The position numbers were made by a program, and so were the translations under genes. A stretch of 64,000 nucleotides of DNA, taken from Algoriphagus sp. AK58. Its GTDB lineage: Bacteria > Bacteroidota > Bacteroidia > Cytophagales > Cyclobacteriaceae. Below the pieces are notes generated by a model. The model had not been told where the DNA came from and did no database searches. It saw only the letters and a program-made list of their open reading frames with translations. The stretch lies in contig NZ_QEIG01000003.1 in assembly GCF_014324365.1 (NCBI RefSeq), positions 149,143 to 213,142 of the forward strand, written 5' to 3'. Below are positions 51,315 through 60,335 of the stretch, piece after piece (within the stretch, counting starts at the first letter, position 1; every line of letters starts with the position of its first letter).

Positions 51315-51322
51315 TAACTTTG
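51315..51322 (+). promoter_or_regulatory. Candidate -7 promoter element of gldB
   Basis: TAACTTTG is an exact TAnnTTTG match, 20 bp before the chosen ATG at 51343. There is no TTG at the -33 distance, and the element lies inside the longer ORF that starts upstream at 51277, which supports the shorter start. Confidence 0.45.
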
Positions 51323-51342
51323 TATCAAATCAGCATTTTCAG

Positions 51343-52353
51343 ATGGAAAAAAGAATCGGGTATTATTTCATGGTGGCTTTGGGATGGGCTTTTTTCATTT
51401 CCTGTAAACCCCAGACAGAATCCTGCCAATTAGACGAAGATATCATCAAAACCAAGCCCAATCTAGAAATCAAAAGGTTGGAAGATGAATTTTTCGCAGC
51501 TAAAACACCTGAAGATGTTAATCATCTGATCGAGAAATACCCCGACTTTGCAGATCGTTTTTTGGAGAGGAGCCTATATCCGAGCCAGGATTCTTTGGTA
51601 TCGGTCCTCTTAGAGGCACACTCCGACTCTGCCTTGCGGGTATTGTATGATTCGGTAAAGGTAGAATTCACGGATATCTCAGATATCCAAACAGATCTGG
51701 AAAATGCGTTTGCCTACATCAAACATTACTTCCCCGATTTCAAAACGCCAAAAGTCTACACCTACGTATCCGGCTTCAACGCCGACCTGCTAATAGAGGA
51801 AGATTTGATCGTCATCGGCTTGGATTATTTCCTGCCTGAAGATCATGCATTTCAGCCTGATCTTCCCCGGTATCTGGCATCCCGATATGAACGAAAATAC
51901 CTGGTTCCCATGATTGTATTGGCCATTTCTTCCAGATACAACAAGGTGAATCCGGCTGATAACACGCTCCTTTCTGAGATGATTTTCTATGGAAAAGCCT
52001 ACCATTTTGTCAAGGCCATCATGCCCTGTACATCGGACCAGTTTATCATCGGTTATACTCCGGAGGAAATCCAAGAATGCTGGGCAAATGAAGAATTTAT
52101 ATGGTCTCACTTTGTGGAAAATGAGCTACTCTTCCAGACCAATCCTTTCGAAATCCGCAAATACATTGGTGAAGCCCCTTTCACCGATGCCATCAGCACC
52201 AATGCTCCAGGAAGATTAGGCAGATGGGTAGGATGGAATATTGTGGATGACTATCAAATGAACCAAAGTTTGGATTTACCAGTACTAATGGCTGAGTCCG
52301 ATGCGGAAAAGATCTTCAGGCAATCCGGATATCGACCACGCCGGCCGGAGTAG
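51343..52353 (+). CDS. gldB: Gliding motility lipoprotein GldB
   Basis: 336 residues from the ATG at 51343 (a GTG start at 51277 would add 22 residues before the signal peptide, so it is rejected). Lipobox Cys21 (FFISCKPQTESC). GldB landmarks: LYPSQDSLVSVLLEAHSDSALRVLYDSV, FPDFKTPKVYTYVSGFNADLL, IGLDYFLPED, MIFYGKAYHFVKAIMPCT, IIGYTPEEIQECWANEEFIWSHFVENELLF and the GPGRxGxWxGWNIV-like NAPGRLGRWVGWNIVDDYQMN. It is part of the type IX secretion/gliding apparatus. Ends convergent with a GT4 gene, overlapping 38 bp. Confidence 0.93.
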   Translation: MEKRIGYYFMVALGWAFFISCKPQTESCQLDEDIIKTKPNLEIKRLEDEFFAAKTPEDVNHLIEKYPDFADRFLERSLYPSQDSLVSVLLEAHSDSALRVLYDSVKVEFTDISDIQTDLENAFAYIKHYFPDFKTPKVYTYVSGFNADLLIEEDLIVIGLDYFLPEDHAFQPDLPRYLASRYERKYLVPMIVLAISSRYNKVNPADNTLLSEMIFYGKAYHFVKAIMPCTSDQFIIGYTPEEIQECWANEEFIWSHFVENELLFQTNPFEIRKYIGEAPFTDAISTNAPGRLGRWVGWNIVDDYQMNQSLDLPVLMAESDAEKIFRQSGYRPRRPE

Positions 52354-53536
52354 ATTTTGGATTGGGCCGGATCACTTCGATCAATCGGCCCACTGCGATT
52401 TCTTTGGCAAATTGGGTTTCGGCGAGTTTTCTGGCCCGGTTTCCCATTTTTTGAATTTCTTCAGGATTTACTTCTAATTCCTCTAAGCGAGCAAACGCTT
52501 TTTCCCATTTCCCTGGAAGGAAAGAAATCCCCAAGTCATGGGTTTTCACAAGGTCATTCACCCAGCCTTTGTGGTTGACCAGAATTGCTTTTCCTGCAGC
52601 AATGGCATCAAAAAATTTATTTGGGCTATTGGTCTTCAATACGGGATAGTGTGCAAAAGAAATCCATGCAAAATCAGTGAAACTGAAGACCTCATTGACT
52701 TGCTGCTTTGATCCAAAAGGGATAAATCGGAGGTTAACTAGCTGAAAATCTTGAGCTTTCCGCCGAAGGATAGGTTCATGACTCCCTTCTCCCATGATGA
52801 GAAAATTCCAGTTTTTGCCTCGATCTTGGGCCATTTTGGCAAGCTCCAACAATTCCTCCACCGCGTTCACTTGCCCCAAAGCTCCGGTGTAGGCGATCGT
52901 CAATCCAAAAGTCAGTCCGATGGAATTTGCAAGGGTTTGGTTTTTCTTCTTGGGGAAAAACTGACTGAGATCTGAAAAATTGGGAATCAAAGCAACGCTC
53001 CGTTCAGGACTGATGTGCTTGAGATGAGCAGCAATCCCCGGCGATAAAGCCACCAAGCTCAGAGATTGATCGTAGATTTTTTTCTCCAAGCTTCTCAAAA
53101 ATCGGATCAACAGGGGATTTTGGATCGCTCCGACCTGAATCGGCGCCTCCGGCCAAAGGTCACGCACTTCAAAAATGTAGGGAAGGGCAAGCTTTCTTTT
53201 AGCCCATAAGCCTATCCATCCTGTCGTAAGTGGAGTGGAAGTGATGTAAAGAAGGTCAGGTCGGGTAAGCCTCTTCAGAAGCTTTTTGCTCTTTCTGACA
53301 AATTGGAGAAAGGACCATACCCGCCTAAAAAACCCAAATTTCTGATCATAGGCCACCGGCAGGTAATGCACCTTAATGCCGTCCATCCAGCGTTGATCGT
53401 AAGTCATTCCCGAGTGAGCGGTGATCATTTCTACTTCCATTCCAGCCTCCACCAGTCCCTTTGCCAGGTGGTAGGACCTGACGGCCCCACCTTGCTCGGG
53501 TGTGCGGAAATACTGGTGGATGTAGATGATTTTCAT
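52316..53536 (-). CDS. GT4-family glycosyltransferase (WbuB-like)
   Basis: 406 residues from the ATG at 53536 (MKIIYIHQYFRTPEQGG); an upstream in-frame ATG adds seven residues that overlap asnB. GT-B fold: LPYIFEVRDLWPEAPIQVG, then TIAYTGALGQVNAVEELLELA, NFLIMGEGSHEP and NKFFDAIAAGKAILVN at the donor site. Typical of N-acetylfucosamine- or aminosugar-transferring enzymes. Overlaps the asnB end by 4 nt. Confidence 0.9.
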   Translation of the reverse strand: MKIIYIHQYFRTPEQGGAVRSYHLAKGLVEAGMEVEMITAHSGMTYDQRWMDGIKVHYLPVAYDQKFGFFRRVWSFLQFVRKSKKLLKRLTRPDLLYITSTPLTTGWIGLWAKRKLALPYIFEVRDLWPEAPIQVGAIQNPLLIRFLRSLEKKIYDQSLSLVALSPGIAAHLKHISPERSVALIPNFSDLSQFFPKKKNQTLANSIGLTFGLTIAYTGALGQVNAVEELLELAKMAQDRGKNWNFLIMGEGSHEPILRRKAQDFQLVNLRFIPFGSKQQVNEVFSFTDFAWISFAHYPVLKTNSPNKFFDAIAAGKAILVNHKGWVNDLVKTHDLGISFLPGKWEKAFARLEELEVNPEEIQKMGNRARKLAETQFAKEIAVGRLIEVIRPNPKSTPAGVVDIRIA

Positions 53537-55308
53537 GGCTTGTGCAATTTCAGCCATTCGGCGAAAAGAAAGAGGTTATACACAGATAAAAATTGATACT
53601 TGACCGCTTGATGGGGATTTTGAGTCAATTGGAAGATTTCTATGGGCAATTCACTTCGATAGTTGACTCCAAATTCCTTCAAAGCAGAAAACACTTTTTT
53701 GGCAAAAGGCCCATTTTCACTCAACCATTCCAAAAGGGGAAGTCCAAATCCTGATTTTTTCCTTTCGGTAATCCAGGTCAATTCAAGGTCTTCCAAACAA
53801 GATACAATCCAAGGTTTTCCGCGCAAAAGAGCTGTATCTTCCACCTTTTTCCAAAGTTGAATAAGCTGATGATCCAAATAGGGAGAGCGTCCTTCGATTC
53901 CATGCGCCATCAGCGCGTTGTCTTGGATCTTGAGTATGTCCTGTACCAAATAAAGCTGACGGTCAAAATCCAGCGCGCGCTTGTATTCCGGCAGATCAGC
54001 ATCCATAATTCTCAGATAATCGTCGAGTAATTCCGATTTGGGATTACTCAAAGCCGAAAAATTCAGAAATGTCTCATTGGCACTTGTACGGATGCCAGAA
54101 TTAAATTTCTTCCATGATCTTCCAAATGGGAGATTCTTTAGCAGAGGAGCCCAAGTGATCCAAAAATTTTTGCTTTCAAGGTATTGATGAAAGGCTTTAT
54201 GACGCTGATAACCGCCCCAAAGCTCGTCTGCCCCTGCACCCGAAGCGAGTACCTTGACTTGATCTTTGGCCTTTTTGCCGATCATCCAAGTGAGAAATCC
54301 CGCCGAATCTCCAATGGGCTGATCTACACTTAGGATAAATTCATGCCAATGGTCCAAAACGGTTTTCTGATCTATCTCCACGAGTTGGTGATCCGCAGGT
54401 ATGGTTTGGGTAAATCTTGAGGCTGCGTCTCCGTCAGCATATTTTTTCCGGTATTGTTTCTCCACCTGTATGGTAAAAGCTGGAAGTGGAGTGCCGGTTT
54501 GCCGATACCACAGCGCATACAAAAGGCTACTATCCATCCCTCCGCTCAGCATCACTCCTACCGGTACGTCGGCATGGAATTGGTTGAGTATCACCTTTTC
54601 TAAAGTGTCTCTGAACAGTTCTTTACTTAGTGGATCCTCGTTGGACTGGTCTATCTTCAAGGTATCCCATCTAAAGGTATTGTGATGATGGATTTGACTA
54701 TATCTTCCGGGTTTCCACGCACGGACTCCCTTGTAAAAAGTCTTTCCAGGAGCTGGATTTCGGAAATAAAAATAATTATTCAGTTGTCCTAAGTCTACCT
54801 CTGATCCAGAAAGCCGGGCTATTCCACGGCTTTCGGAAGAGATAATCAAAGTATCGGGGGATTGGGAAAAATAAAGAGGTTTTTCTCCGTTTGGATCCCT
54901 GGCTACAAGAACTGTTTTTGTTACCAAATCCACGAAGATGAAGGCAAACATCCCCTGAATTTTCTTGAATCCTTCGATACCAAAAAATTTCAGGTAATAG
55001 ACCAATACTTCTGTATCAGACTGGGTGAGGACCTCCACTCCCAAAGATCGGAGCACATTTCTCAAATCCTTGAAATTATAAATTTCCCCATTCCATATCA
55101 GCAACCCCGTGCCATCCTGGGTCCAAAAGGGCTGATCGGCATCCGGACCCGGATGCAAGATTCGAAGCCGGTTGACACCGATCCATAAACCCGGCCATGG
55201 AGAATAAACAGCCTCTTGATCCGGACCGCGGTGTCTGGAACCAGTGACCAAGGTCTGAATAGAGCGTTCATTGGCTCCTTTTCCCCAAATCAGATGGATA
55301 CCGCACAT
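53533..55308 (-). CDS. asnB: Asparagine synthase, glutamine-hydrolysing (AsnB type)
   Basis: 591 residues. Class II amidotransferase domain starts MCGIHLIW with nucleophile Cys2, then LRILHPGPDADQPF and WNGEIYNFKDL. Synthetase domain: PP-loop VMLSGGMDSSLLYALWYR (about 250-267), VKVLASGAGADELWGGYQRH and QDNALMAHGIEGRSPYLD. In a polysaccharide locus it could amidate a uronic acid or aspartate-like sugar group rather than supply free asparagine. Its start abuts nth (1-nt overlap). Confidence 0.93.
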   Translation of the reverse strand: MCGIHLIWGKGANERSIQTLVTGSRHRGPDQEAVYSPWPGLWIGVNRLRILHPGPDADQPFWTQDGTGLLIWNGEIYNFKDLRNVLRSLGVEVLTQSDTEVLVYYLKFFGIEGFKKIQGMFAFIFVDLVTKTVLVARDPNGEKPLYFSQSPDTLIISSESRGIARLSGSEVDLGQLNNYFYFRNPAPGKTFYKGVRAWKPGRYSQIHHHNTFRWDTLKIDQSNEDPLSKELFRDTLEKVILNQFHADVPVGVMLSGGMDSSLLYALWYRQTGTPLPAFTIQVEKQYRKKYADGDAASRFTQTIPADHQLVEIDQKTVLDHWHEFILSVDQPIGDSAGFLTWMIGKKAKDQVKVLASGAGADELWGGYQRHKAFHQYLESKNFWITWAPLLKNLPFGRSWKKFNSGIRTSANETFLNFSALSNPKSELLDDYLRIMDADLPEYKRALDFDRQLYLVQDILKIQDNALMAHGIEGRSPYLDHQLIQLWKKVEDTALLRGKPWIVSCLEDLELTWITERKKSGFGLPLLEWLSENGPFAKKVFSALKEFGVNYRSELPIEIFQLTQNPHQAVKYQFLSVYNLFLFAEWLKLHKP

Positions 55309-55979
55309 CAGCTTTCGGATTCTTCTTTCTTGACTTTCCCCTGGGTTTTTTCAAAGTGCTTGCAAAGGTGTGTAATGGAACATTCCCCACATTTTGGATT
55401 CCTTGCAAGACACGTATAGCGCCCGTGGAGAATCAGCCAATGATGTGCTTTATGGATATACTTTTTGGGGATATGTTTGATCAGCTGCTTCTCCACTTCC
55501 AAGGGAGTCTTTGCCGTCAATGGCACCAAGCCCAATCTCCTCGACACCCGGAACACGTGGGTATCCACAGCCATATTGGGTTGCTGCCACACCACGGAGG
55601 TGATGACATTGGCTGTTTTGCGACCTACTCCGGGCAACTTAACCAATTCTTCGACTGTCGAAGGCACTTCCCCACCAAAGTCTTCCATGAGCATTTTGCC
55701 CAAGCCGATCAGGTGCTTGGTTTTATTATTTGGATAGGAAATAGATCGGATATAGGGAAAAAGCTCATCAAAGTGGGTAGCTGCCAAATGCGCGGCAGTA
55801 GGAAAATGCTTGAACAGCTCGCGGGTAACGATATTCACCCGTTTGTCCGTGCATTGGGCGGAAAGCACGACTGCCACGAGAAGTTGAAAAGGGTTTTCAT
55901 ACTCCAGTTCCGTCTCAGCCACAGGCATATTTTCGGAAAAATGCTGGATAAAAGCCTCGTAACGTTGTTTTTTGAGCAT
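55308..55979 (-). CDS. nth: Endonuclease III
   Basis: 223 residues. HhH-GPD glycosylase: helix-hairpin-helix LVKLPGVGRKTANVITSV with catalytic Lys in GRKTA, and Asp in MAVDTHVFRVSRRLG. The [4Fe-4S] cluster ligands follow the exact spacing C-x6-C-x2-C-x5-C in CLARNPKCGECSITHLC. Removes oxidised pyrimidines from DNA. The C-terminus is extended by a charged tail. Coupled to asnB by start-stop overlap. Confidence 0.95.
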   Translation of the reverse strand: MLKKQRYEAFIQHFSENMPVAETELEYENPFQLLVAVVLSAQCTDKRVNIVTRELFKHFPTAAHLAATHFDELFPYIRSISYPNNKTKHLIGLGKMLMEDFGGEVPSTVEELVKLPGVGRKTANVITSVVWQQPNMAVDTHVFRVSRRLGLVPLTAKTPLEVEKQLIKHIPKKYIHKAHHWLILHGRYTCLARNPKCGECSITHLCKHFEKTQGKVKKEESES

Positions 55980-56066
55980 TTCTGTTTGGATCTTGGAAAG
56001 GGGAGGTAAGATAGGTATTATTGGAAGATTGGAAGATTTGAAAATTGAAAATTTAGTCTCGCCAGC

Positions 56067-57200
56067 ATGAAATCCCCATCTGCATTGAGTTTACTCATAA
56101 CCCTTCTTTTCCTAACGATGCATCCTAGTTTTTCCCAAACCCGCCCCCGCGATTTGGGGGTACCATTCGGTATTTTACCCATAGGTCCACTCAATTCTAT
56201 CACGGATGTGCCTGGAGTCAAAGTAGGTCAATTGACCAAAATCGAGGGACAAGACATCCGCACAGGAGTTACGGCCATTTTACCTCATGGAGATAATCTC
56301 TTCCAGCAAAAAGTCCCTGCGGCGATTTTTGTGGGTAATGGATTTGGCAAGCTTGCAGGTGTCACACAAGTACAGGAATTGGGAAATCTGGAATCTCCCA
56401 TTATCCTCACCAATACCTTGAGCGTCGCTGCCGGAATCGAAGGGGTAGTTCGCTATTCGCTCAGCCAACCCGGAAATGAATTCGTTCAATCGGTCAATGC
56501 AGTAGTCGGCGAAACCAACGACGGCTACCTGAATGATATACGGAGCATGCATATTTCTCCAGAGGAAGTCGTGCAGACTATTCAATCCGCCAAAACAGGT
56601 CAAGTCGAGGAAGGAAATGTCGGTGCGGGCACAGGCACGGTTTGTTTTGGATGGAAAGGAGGAATCGGAACTGCTTCGAGAAGACTTCCCGAAAGTCTCG
56701 GTGGCCACACCGTTGGGATATTGGTGCAGACCAATTTTGGAGGAAATCTGCAAATCGCAGGTGTACCAGTAGGTGAAAAGCTTGGGAAGTACCCGTTCAA
56801 AGATGCCTTGGAAAAATCTGATGGCAGCTGCATGATTGTGGTGGCGACCGATGCGCCGGTCCTCGAGCGAAACTTGGAAAGGATGGCGCAGCGGGCCATG
56901 ATGGGCTTGGCCAAGACAGGTGGCATCGCTTCCAATGGGTCAGGGGATTATGTGATTGCTTTTTCTACTCATGAAGGCCTTCGAATCCCGCATTCGATAC
57001 CATCCCAGCAACTCCAAAAAGCGGAATTTCTTGGAAATGAAGACATGACGGCGCTGTTTATGGCTGTCATCGAAGCCACTGAGGAGGCGATTATCAACTC
57101 ACTTTTTGCTGCGGAAACGATGGTCGGAAAAGAAAACCGAAAAATTGAGGCCCTGCCCAGAGAAAAAGTTTTGGAATGGGTGAAAAAATCTCATTATTAG
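56067..57200 (+). CDS. P1-family (DmpA) serine peptidase, exported
   Basis: 377 residues. Signal peptide ends about residue 23 (LTMHPSFSQT). The N-terminal-nucleophile motif is a Gly-Ser at 253-254 in SDGSCMIVVATDAP, the site where DmpA-type proteins autocleave, with GNVGAGTGTVCFGWKGGIGTAS (184-205) and ASNGSGDYVIAFSTHEG also conserved. P1 enzymes are aminopeptidases for small or D-amino acid-containing peptides. Upstream lies a run of ggaagatt/gaaaatt words (56020-56050). The stop is 18 bp before an uncharacterised membrane protein. Confidence 0.92.
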   Translation: MKSPSALSLLITLLFLTMHPSFSQTRPRDLGVPFGILPIGPLNSITDVPGVKVGQLTKIEGQDIRTGVTAILPHGDNLFQQKVPAAIFVGNGFGKLAGVTQVQELGNLESPIILTNTLSVAAGIEGVVRYSLSQPGNEFVQSVNAVVGETNDGYLNDIRSMHISPEEVVQTIQSAKTGQVEEGNVGAGTGTVCFGWKGGIGTASRRLPESLGGHTVGILVQTNFGGNLQIAGVPVGEKLGKYPFKDALEKSDGSCMIVVATDAPVLERNLERMAQRAMMGLAKTGGIASNGSGDYVIAFSTHEGLRIPHSIPSQQLQKAEFLGNEDMTALFMAVIEATEEAIINSLFAAETMVGKENRKIEALPREKVLEWVKKSHY

Positions 57201-57218
57201 CCTTTTATCCATTTTTTT

Positions 57219-58424
57219 ATGGAACAACAGACAGACAAAAAACAACAGGACCTCACTTGGCTGGAACATTTACAAAAAAACAGCTGGGAGCCGGAGGTCA
57301 TCATTTCAGGTATTACCCTGGCGGTACTTTTTATCATTCCCTCCCGATTATTTGAAATTTCAGTAGTCCTAATTCAGGATTATGGTTTGGAACAGATTCC
57401 CGCCCAGCTGATTTTAGTCTACTTTTCTATGATTGTCACCGTGTTTAAGATCTTTTTGGTGATTCACTTGGTCATGCGTTTTATCTGGGCAGGAATGTTG
57501 GGAATTACCTATGCATTTCCCGAAGGAGTCATTAAAGAAAATCTGTTTAAATACTCCCAAGACGTAGATTATCCACATCCAAACACCTACCTGATCAAAC
57601 TGGAGCGCTGGTGCAGCATGCTCTATGGGTTTCCAATTTCAGTGGCAATTCCAATCTTGAGCATCACCACTTACTTATGCCTTTTGATAGGTATTTACTT
57701 GGTTTTCAACCTGGACTTTCAGGTGGTTTATCTAATTTTTATGATCACCATGGTGATTTTGGCAGGTTTTTCCTTTGCAGGTAAATCATCCCGACTAAAA
57801 GACAGCATCGGTAAAAGTATGAGCGGAACGATAGGTGCGGTATACCAAAGTCACTTAGGAAAATGGTTCTTTATCTCCTTCTCAGTGGTATTAGTAGCTA
57901 TTTCTGCACCCTTCATTTCTCAGGATTTGAAAGGATTTTCTGACTTTGACATCAATTCCAATTTGGATGAGGCAGCATATGACTGGCCGAATGATCGCAT
58001 CTATTTTGAAGAATACAATTCCGAAAAGAAACGGTTTGCCAGGGTTTGGACCACCAAGAAAACAGTGGATTCGGAGATGTTACCCATTTTTTTACCCCGA
58101 TATATCCGAGACGAATATTCAGCGGTAAATATGAATGCCCTTTTGCCAACGGACACGATCCAATGGAGTACCATCAAAGACTACCAAGATCAGTTTCGAA
58201 TATACCTCAATGACTCTCTCGTTCAAGTGCAGAATTGGTCCAAAGTAAGGGCTGGTCATACCGGTCAAATGGCCCTTTTTGGGCAAATTCCAGTTGCATA
58301 CCTAGATCCCGGCATCCACGAATTGCGGGTGGAAAAGCTGATATATAGACCTCCTTTTTTGACTACAGGCAATGAACTTCGGCATCGGAAAAAATGGGCT
58401 CGATTTGAATTTGTGAAGAAATAA
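57219..58424 (+). CDS. Membrane protein of unknown family
   Basis: 401 residues. About six membrane helices between residues 27 and 240 (VIISGITLAVLFIIPS, LILVYFSMIVTVFKIFLVIHLV, IPILSITTYLCLLIGIYLVF, VVYLIFMITMVILAGFSF, WFFISFSVVLVAISAPF), then a soluble C-terminal part (245-401) with repeated beta-like segments (YDWPNDRIYFEEYNSEKKRFA, ALFGQIPVAYLDPGIHELRVE). I do not recognise it. It follows the P1 peptidase gene by 18 bp, suggesting one transcript, and its stop is 6 bp before the convergent RsmF-like gene end. Confidence 0.7.
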   Translation: MEQQTDKKQQDLTWLEHLQKNSWEPEVIISGITLAVLFIIPSRLFEISVVLIQDYGLEQIPAQLILVYFSMIVTVFKIFLVIHLVMRFIWAGMLGITYAFPEGVIKENLFKYSQDVDYPHPNTYLIKLERWCSMLYGFPISVAIPILSITTYLCLLIGIYLVFNLDFQVVYLIFMITMVILAGFSFAGKSSRLKDSIGKSMSGTIGAVYQSHLGKWFFISFSVVLVAISAPFISQDLKGFSDFDINSNLDEAAYDWPNDRIYFEEYNSEKKRFARVWTTKKTVDSEMLPIFLPRYIRDEYSAVNMNALLPTDTIQWSTIKDYQDQFRIYLNDSLVQVQNWSKVRAGHTGQMALFGQIPVAYLDPGIHELRVEKLIYRPPFLTTGNELRHRKKWARFEFVKK

Positions 58425-58429
58425 GCTTT

Positions 58430-59806
58430 TTACATTCGAATGCGCCATTCCTTTGGATAATAGTTATTGAGGCGATTTCCGAGATTTTTCCCCCAGCCCA
58501 AAGGCAAATTGTGGTAGGTGAACAGAATCCAGCCTTTGGGAAGATCATCAAAAGATTGGTCGTTTTTTCTCAGGAACTCCAAAGCCTGCTCGTGGCTGAG
58601 TTCAACTTGTGAAAATCCATTTTTCGGCAAGATCGAAATCGCCCACTCGTGACTGGGAATCCACTCGTTTTTCTGCTTTTTACCCAATTCTACACCAAAG
58701 TATCGAAGGCTGAGGGCCTGTGCGATTTTCTCAAAATGGCGATAATACTCTCGATTGATTCGGAAAAAGGAATCATTCAAGAGGTAATATTTTCCCGTCC
58801 CATCAAATCCCAATTCCTGCTCCAAAGCCTCACTTTCCCGATCTCCCAATGCCTTCAGGAAAGGATGCTTGAAGTCTTTGATTCGTCCCGGTTCTTGGGA
58901 GGAAGCAGAATCAGGTCGCTTCAACACCGTGATAAAAAAGCCTTCTCCTTCGACTTTGTGTGGGAAAAAGCGATAACCGAAAAATGTTCCGTCTTCAGTA
59001 TCCACACTTGTTTCGATGATTCCCCAAGATTCTTCCAATGGAATACGAATCGGCTCGAAGGCGAATTCTTCCGTCAGAAATCGGATCATTTCCTCATTTT
59101 CCTGCTCGTTGAAGGTACAGGTAGAGTAAATCAGATAGCCACCACCTTTGACCAATGCTCCCGCCTGATCCATGATGCGTTTTTGTCTGGAAGAGCAGAG
59201 TGTTACATGATCGAGGGACCATTCCTCTCTTGCTTGAGGATCCTTGCGAAACATGCCCTCACCTGAACATGGGGCATCGACCAAGACCAGATCGAAGAAC
59301 CCTTCCAAGTCAGAAAAGTGATCGGGATCGTTGTTGGTCACCACGATATTTCCCAATCCCCATTTGATGGCATTTTCCTTGAGGATTTGAGCTCGGGATT
59401 GAATGACTTCGTTGGCTACGAGCATTCCATCATTTCCCAAATAGGAGGAAAGCAGCGTACTTTTTCCTCCCGGTGCGGCGGCTAGATCGAGGTAAACTCC
59501 TTGGGGGATTTCCAGACTAGTTAGGACATGCTCGATAAACATGGACGATGCTTCCTGCACGTAATAGGCCCCTGCGTGAAAGGCCGGATCGAGGGTAAAG
59601 CTGGGACGTTCTTCCAAAAAATAACCCTGAGCTGACCAGGGAATCGGGCTTTTGGGCCAAGCAGGGGAAAATGGTTTTTCCGAGTTAAGTCGGATGGAGG
59701 TTCGTGGGCTCTGGTTAATTGCAGATTTAAAAAGTTCGAATTCTTGCGCTCCCAAAAGGGCTCGCATTTGGGACTCAAAGTCTTTGGGCAGTTGAAAGTC
59801 GGACAT
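58430..59806 (-). CDS. RsmF-like rRNA cytosine-C5 methyltransferase (NOL1/NOP2/sun)
   Basis: 458 residues. N-terminal pre-PUA-like region, methyltransferase core with YLDLAAAPGGKSTLLSSYL (105-123, SAM loop), VANEVIQSRAQIL, VTNNDPDHF, LVLVDAPCSGEGMFRKDP (catalytic-base and release Cys) and YSTCTFNEQENE (nucleophile Cys), then a PUA-like C-terminus ending WILFTYHNLPLGWGKNLGNRLNNYYPKEWRIRM typical of the RsmF/YebU group. Methylates a cytosine in 16S rRNA. Divergent from DUF1304. Confidence 0.92.
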   Translation of the reverse strand: MSDFQLPKDFESQMRALLGAQEFELFKSAINQSPRTSIRLNSEKPFSPAWPKSPIPWSAQGYFLEERPSFTLDPAFHAGAYYVQEASSMFIEHVLTSLEIPQGVYLDLAAAPGGKSTLLSSYLGNDGMLVANEVIQSRAQILKENAIKWGLGNIVVTNNDPDHFSDLEGFFDLVLVDAPCSGEGMFRKDPQAREEWSLDHVTLCSSRQKRIMDQAGALVKGGGYLIYSTCTFNEQENEEMIRFLTEEFAFEPIRIPLEESWGIIETSVDTEDGTFFGYRFFPHKVEGEGFFITVLKRPDSASSQEPGRIKDFKHPFLKALGDRESEALEQELGFDGTGKYYLLNDSFFRINREYYRHFEKIAQALSLRYFGVELGKKQKNEWIPSHEWAISILPKNGFSQVELSHEQALEFLRKNDQSFDDLPKGWILFTYHNLPLGWGKNLGNRLNNYYPKEWRIRM

Positions 59807-59960
59807 GCGGTAAAGATAGTGATCAGTTCCCAGAAGGAAGTAGGGAGGTTTGGAAGCATGGGAGATGGCCAGTCAAAAATGGGGCCGGATGATTCTGAAG
59901 ACTGAGACTGTCCACCGAACACTCCAAAAATGTGTAACTTAATCCTAAACTCGTGCTGCT

Positions 59961-60323
59961 ATGGAAATCCTCACTAACCTTGTCATCGGCATGATCGCCG
60001 CACTTCATTTGTATTTTCTTTGGTTTGAGATGTTTGCCTGGGAGACCACGGGGAGGAAGATTTTTCGGCAGATGCCTGCGGAAATTTTTCCCCAAACCAA
60101 AGTGATGGCCGCCAATCAGGGTTTGTATAATGGGTTTTTGGTGGCAGGATTGGTCTGGTCTTTGGTGATCACCGATCCGATTTGGGCAGAAAAAGTCGCC
60201 CTGTTTTTCCTGACCTGCGTGCTAATTGCAGGGATTTTTGGGGCGATTACCGCAAGTAAAAAGATCTTCTATGTGCAGGGCTTGCCGGCTTTGGTGGCGA
60301 TTGTGTTGATTTTGATCGGTTAA
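59961..60323 (+). CDS. DUF1304 family membrane protein
   Basis: 120 residues with four hydrophobic segments and the DUF1304 hallmarks HLYFLWFEMFAWET (16-29) and NQGLYNGFLVAGLVWS (52-67), ending FYVQGLPALVAIVLIL. A predicted small inner-membrane protein of unknown role. A 174-bp spacer then leads to the GxxExxY cassette. Confidence 0.88.
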   Translation: MEILTNLVIGMIAALHLYFLWFEMFAWETTGRKIFRQMPAEIFPQTKVMAANQGLYNGFLVAGLVWSLVITDPIWAEKVALFFLTCVLIAGIFGAITASKKIFYVQGLPALVAIVLILIG

Positions 60324-60335
60324 TTTTGATTTACC

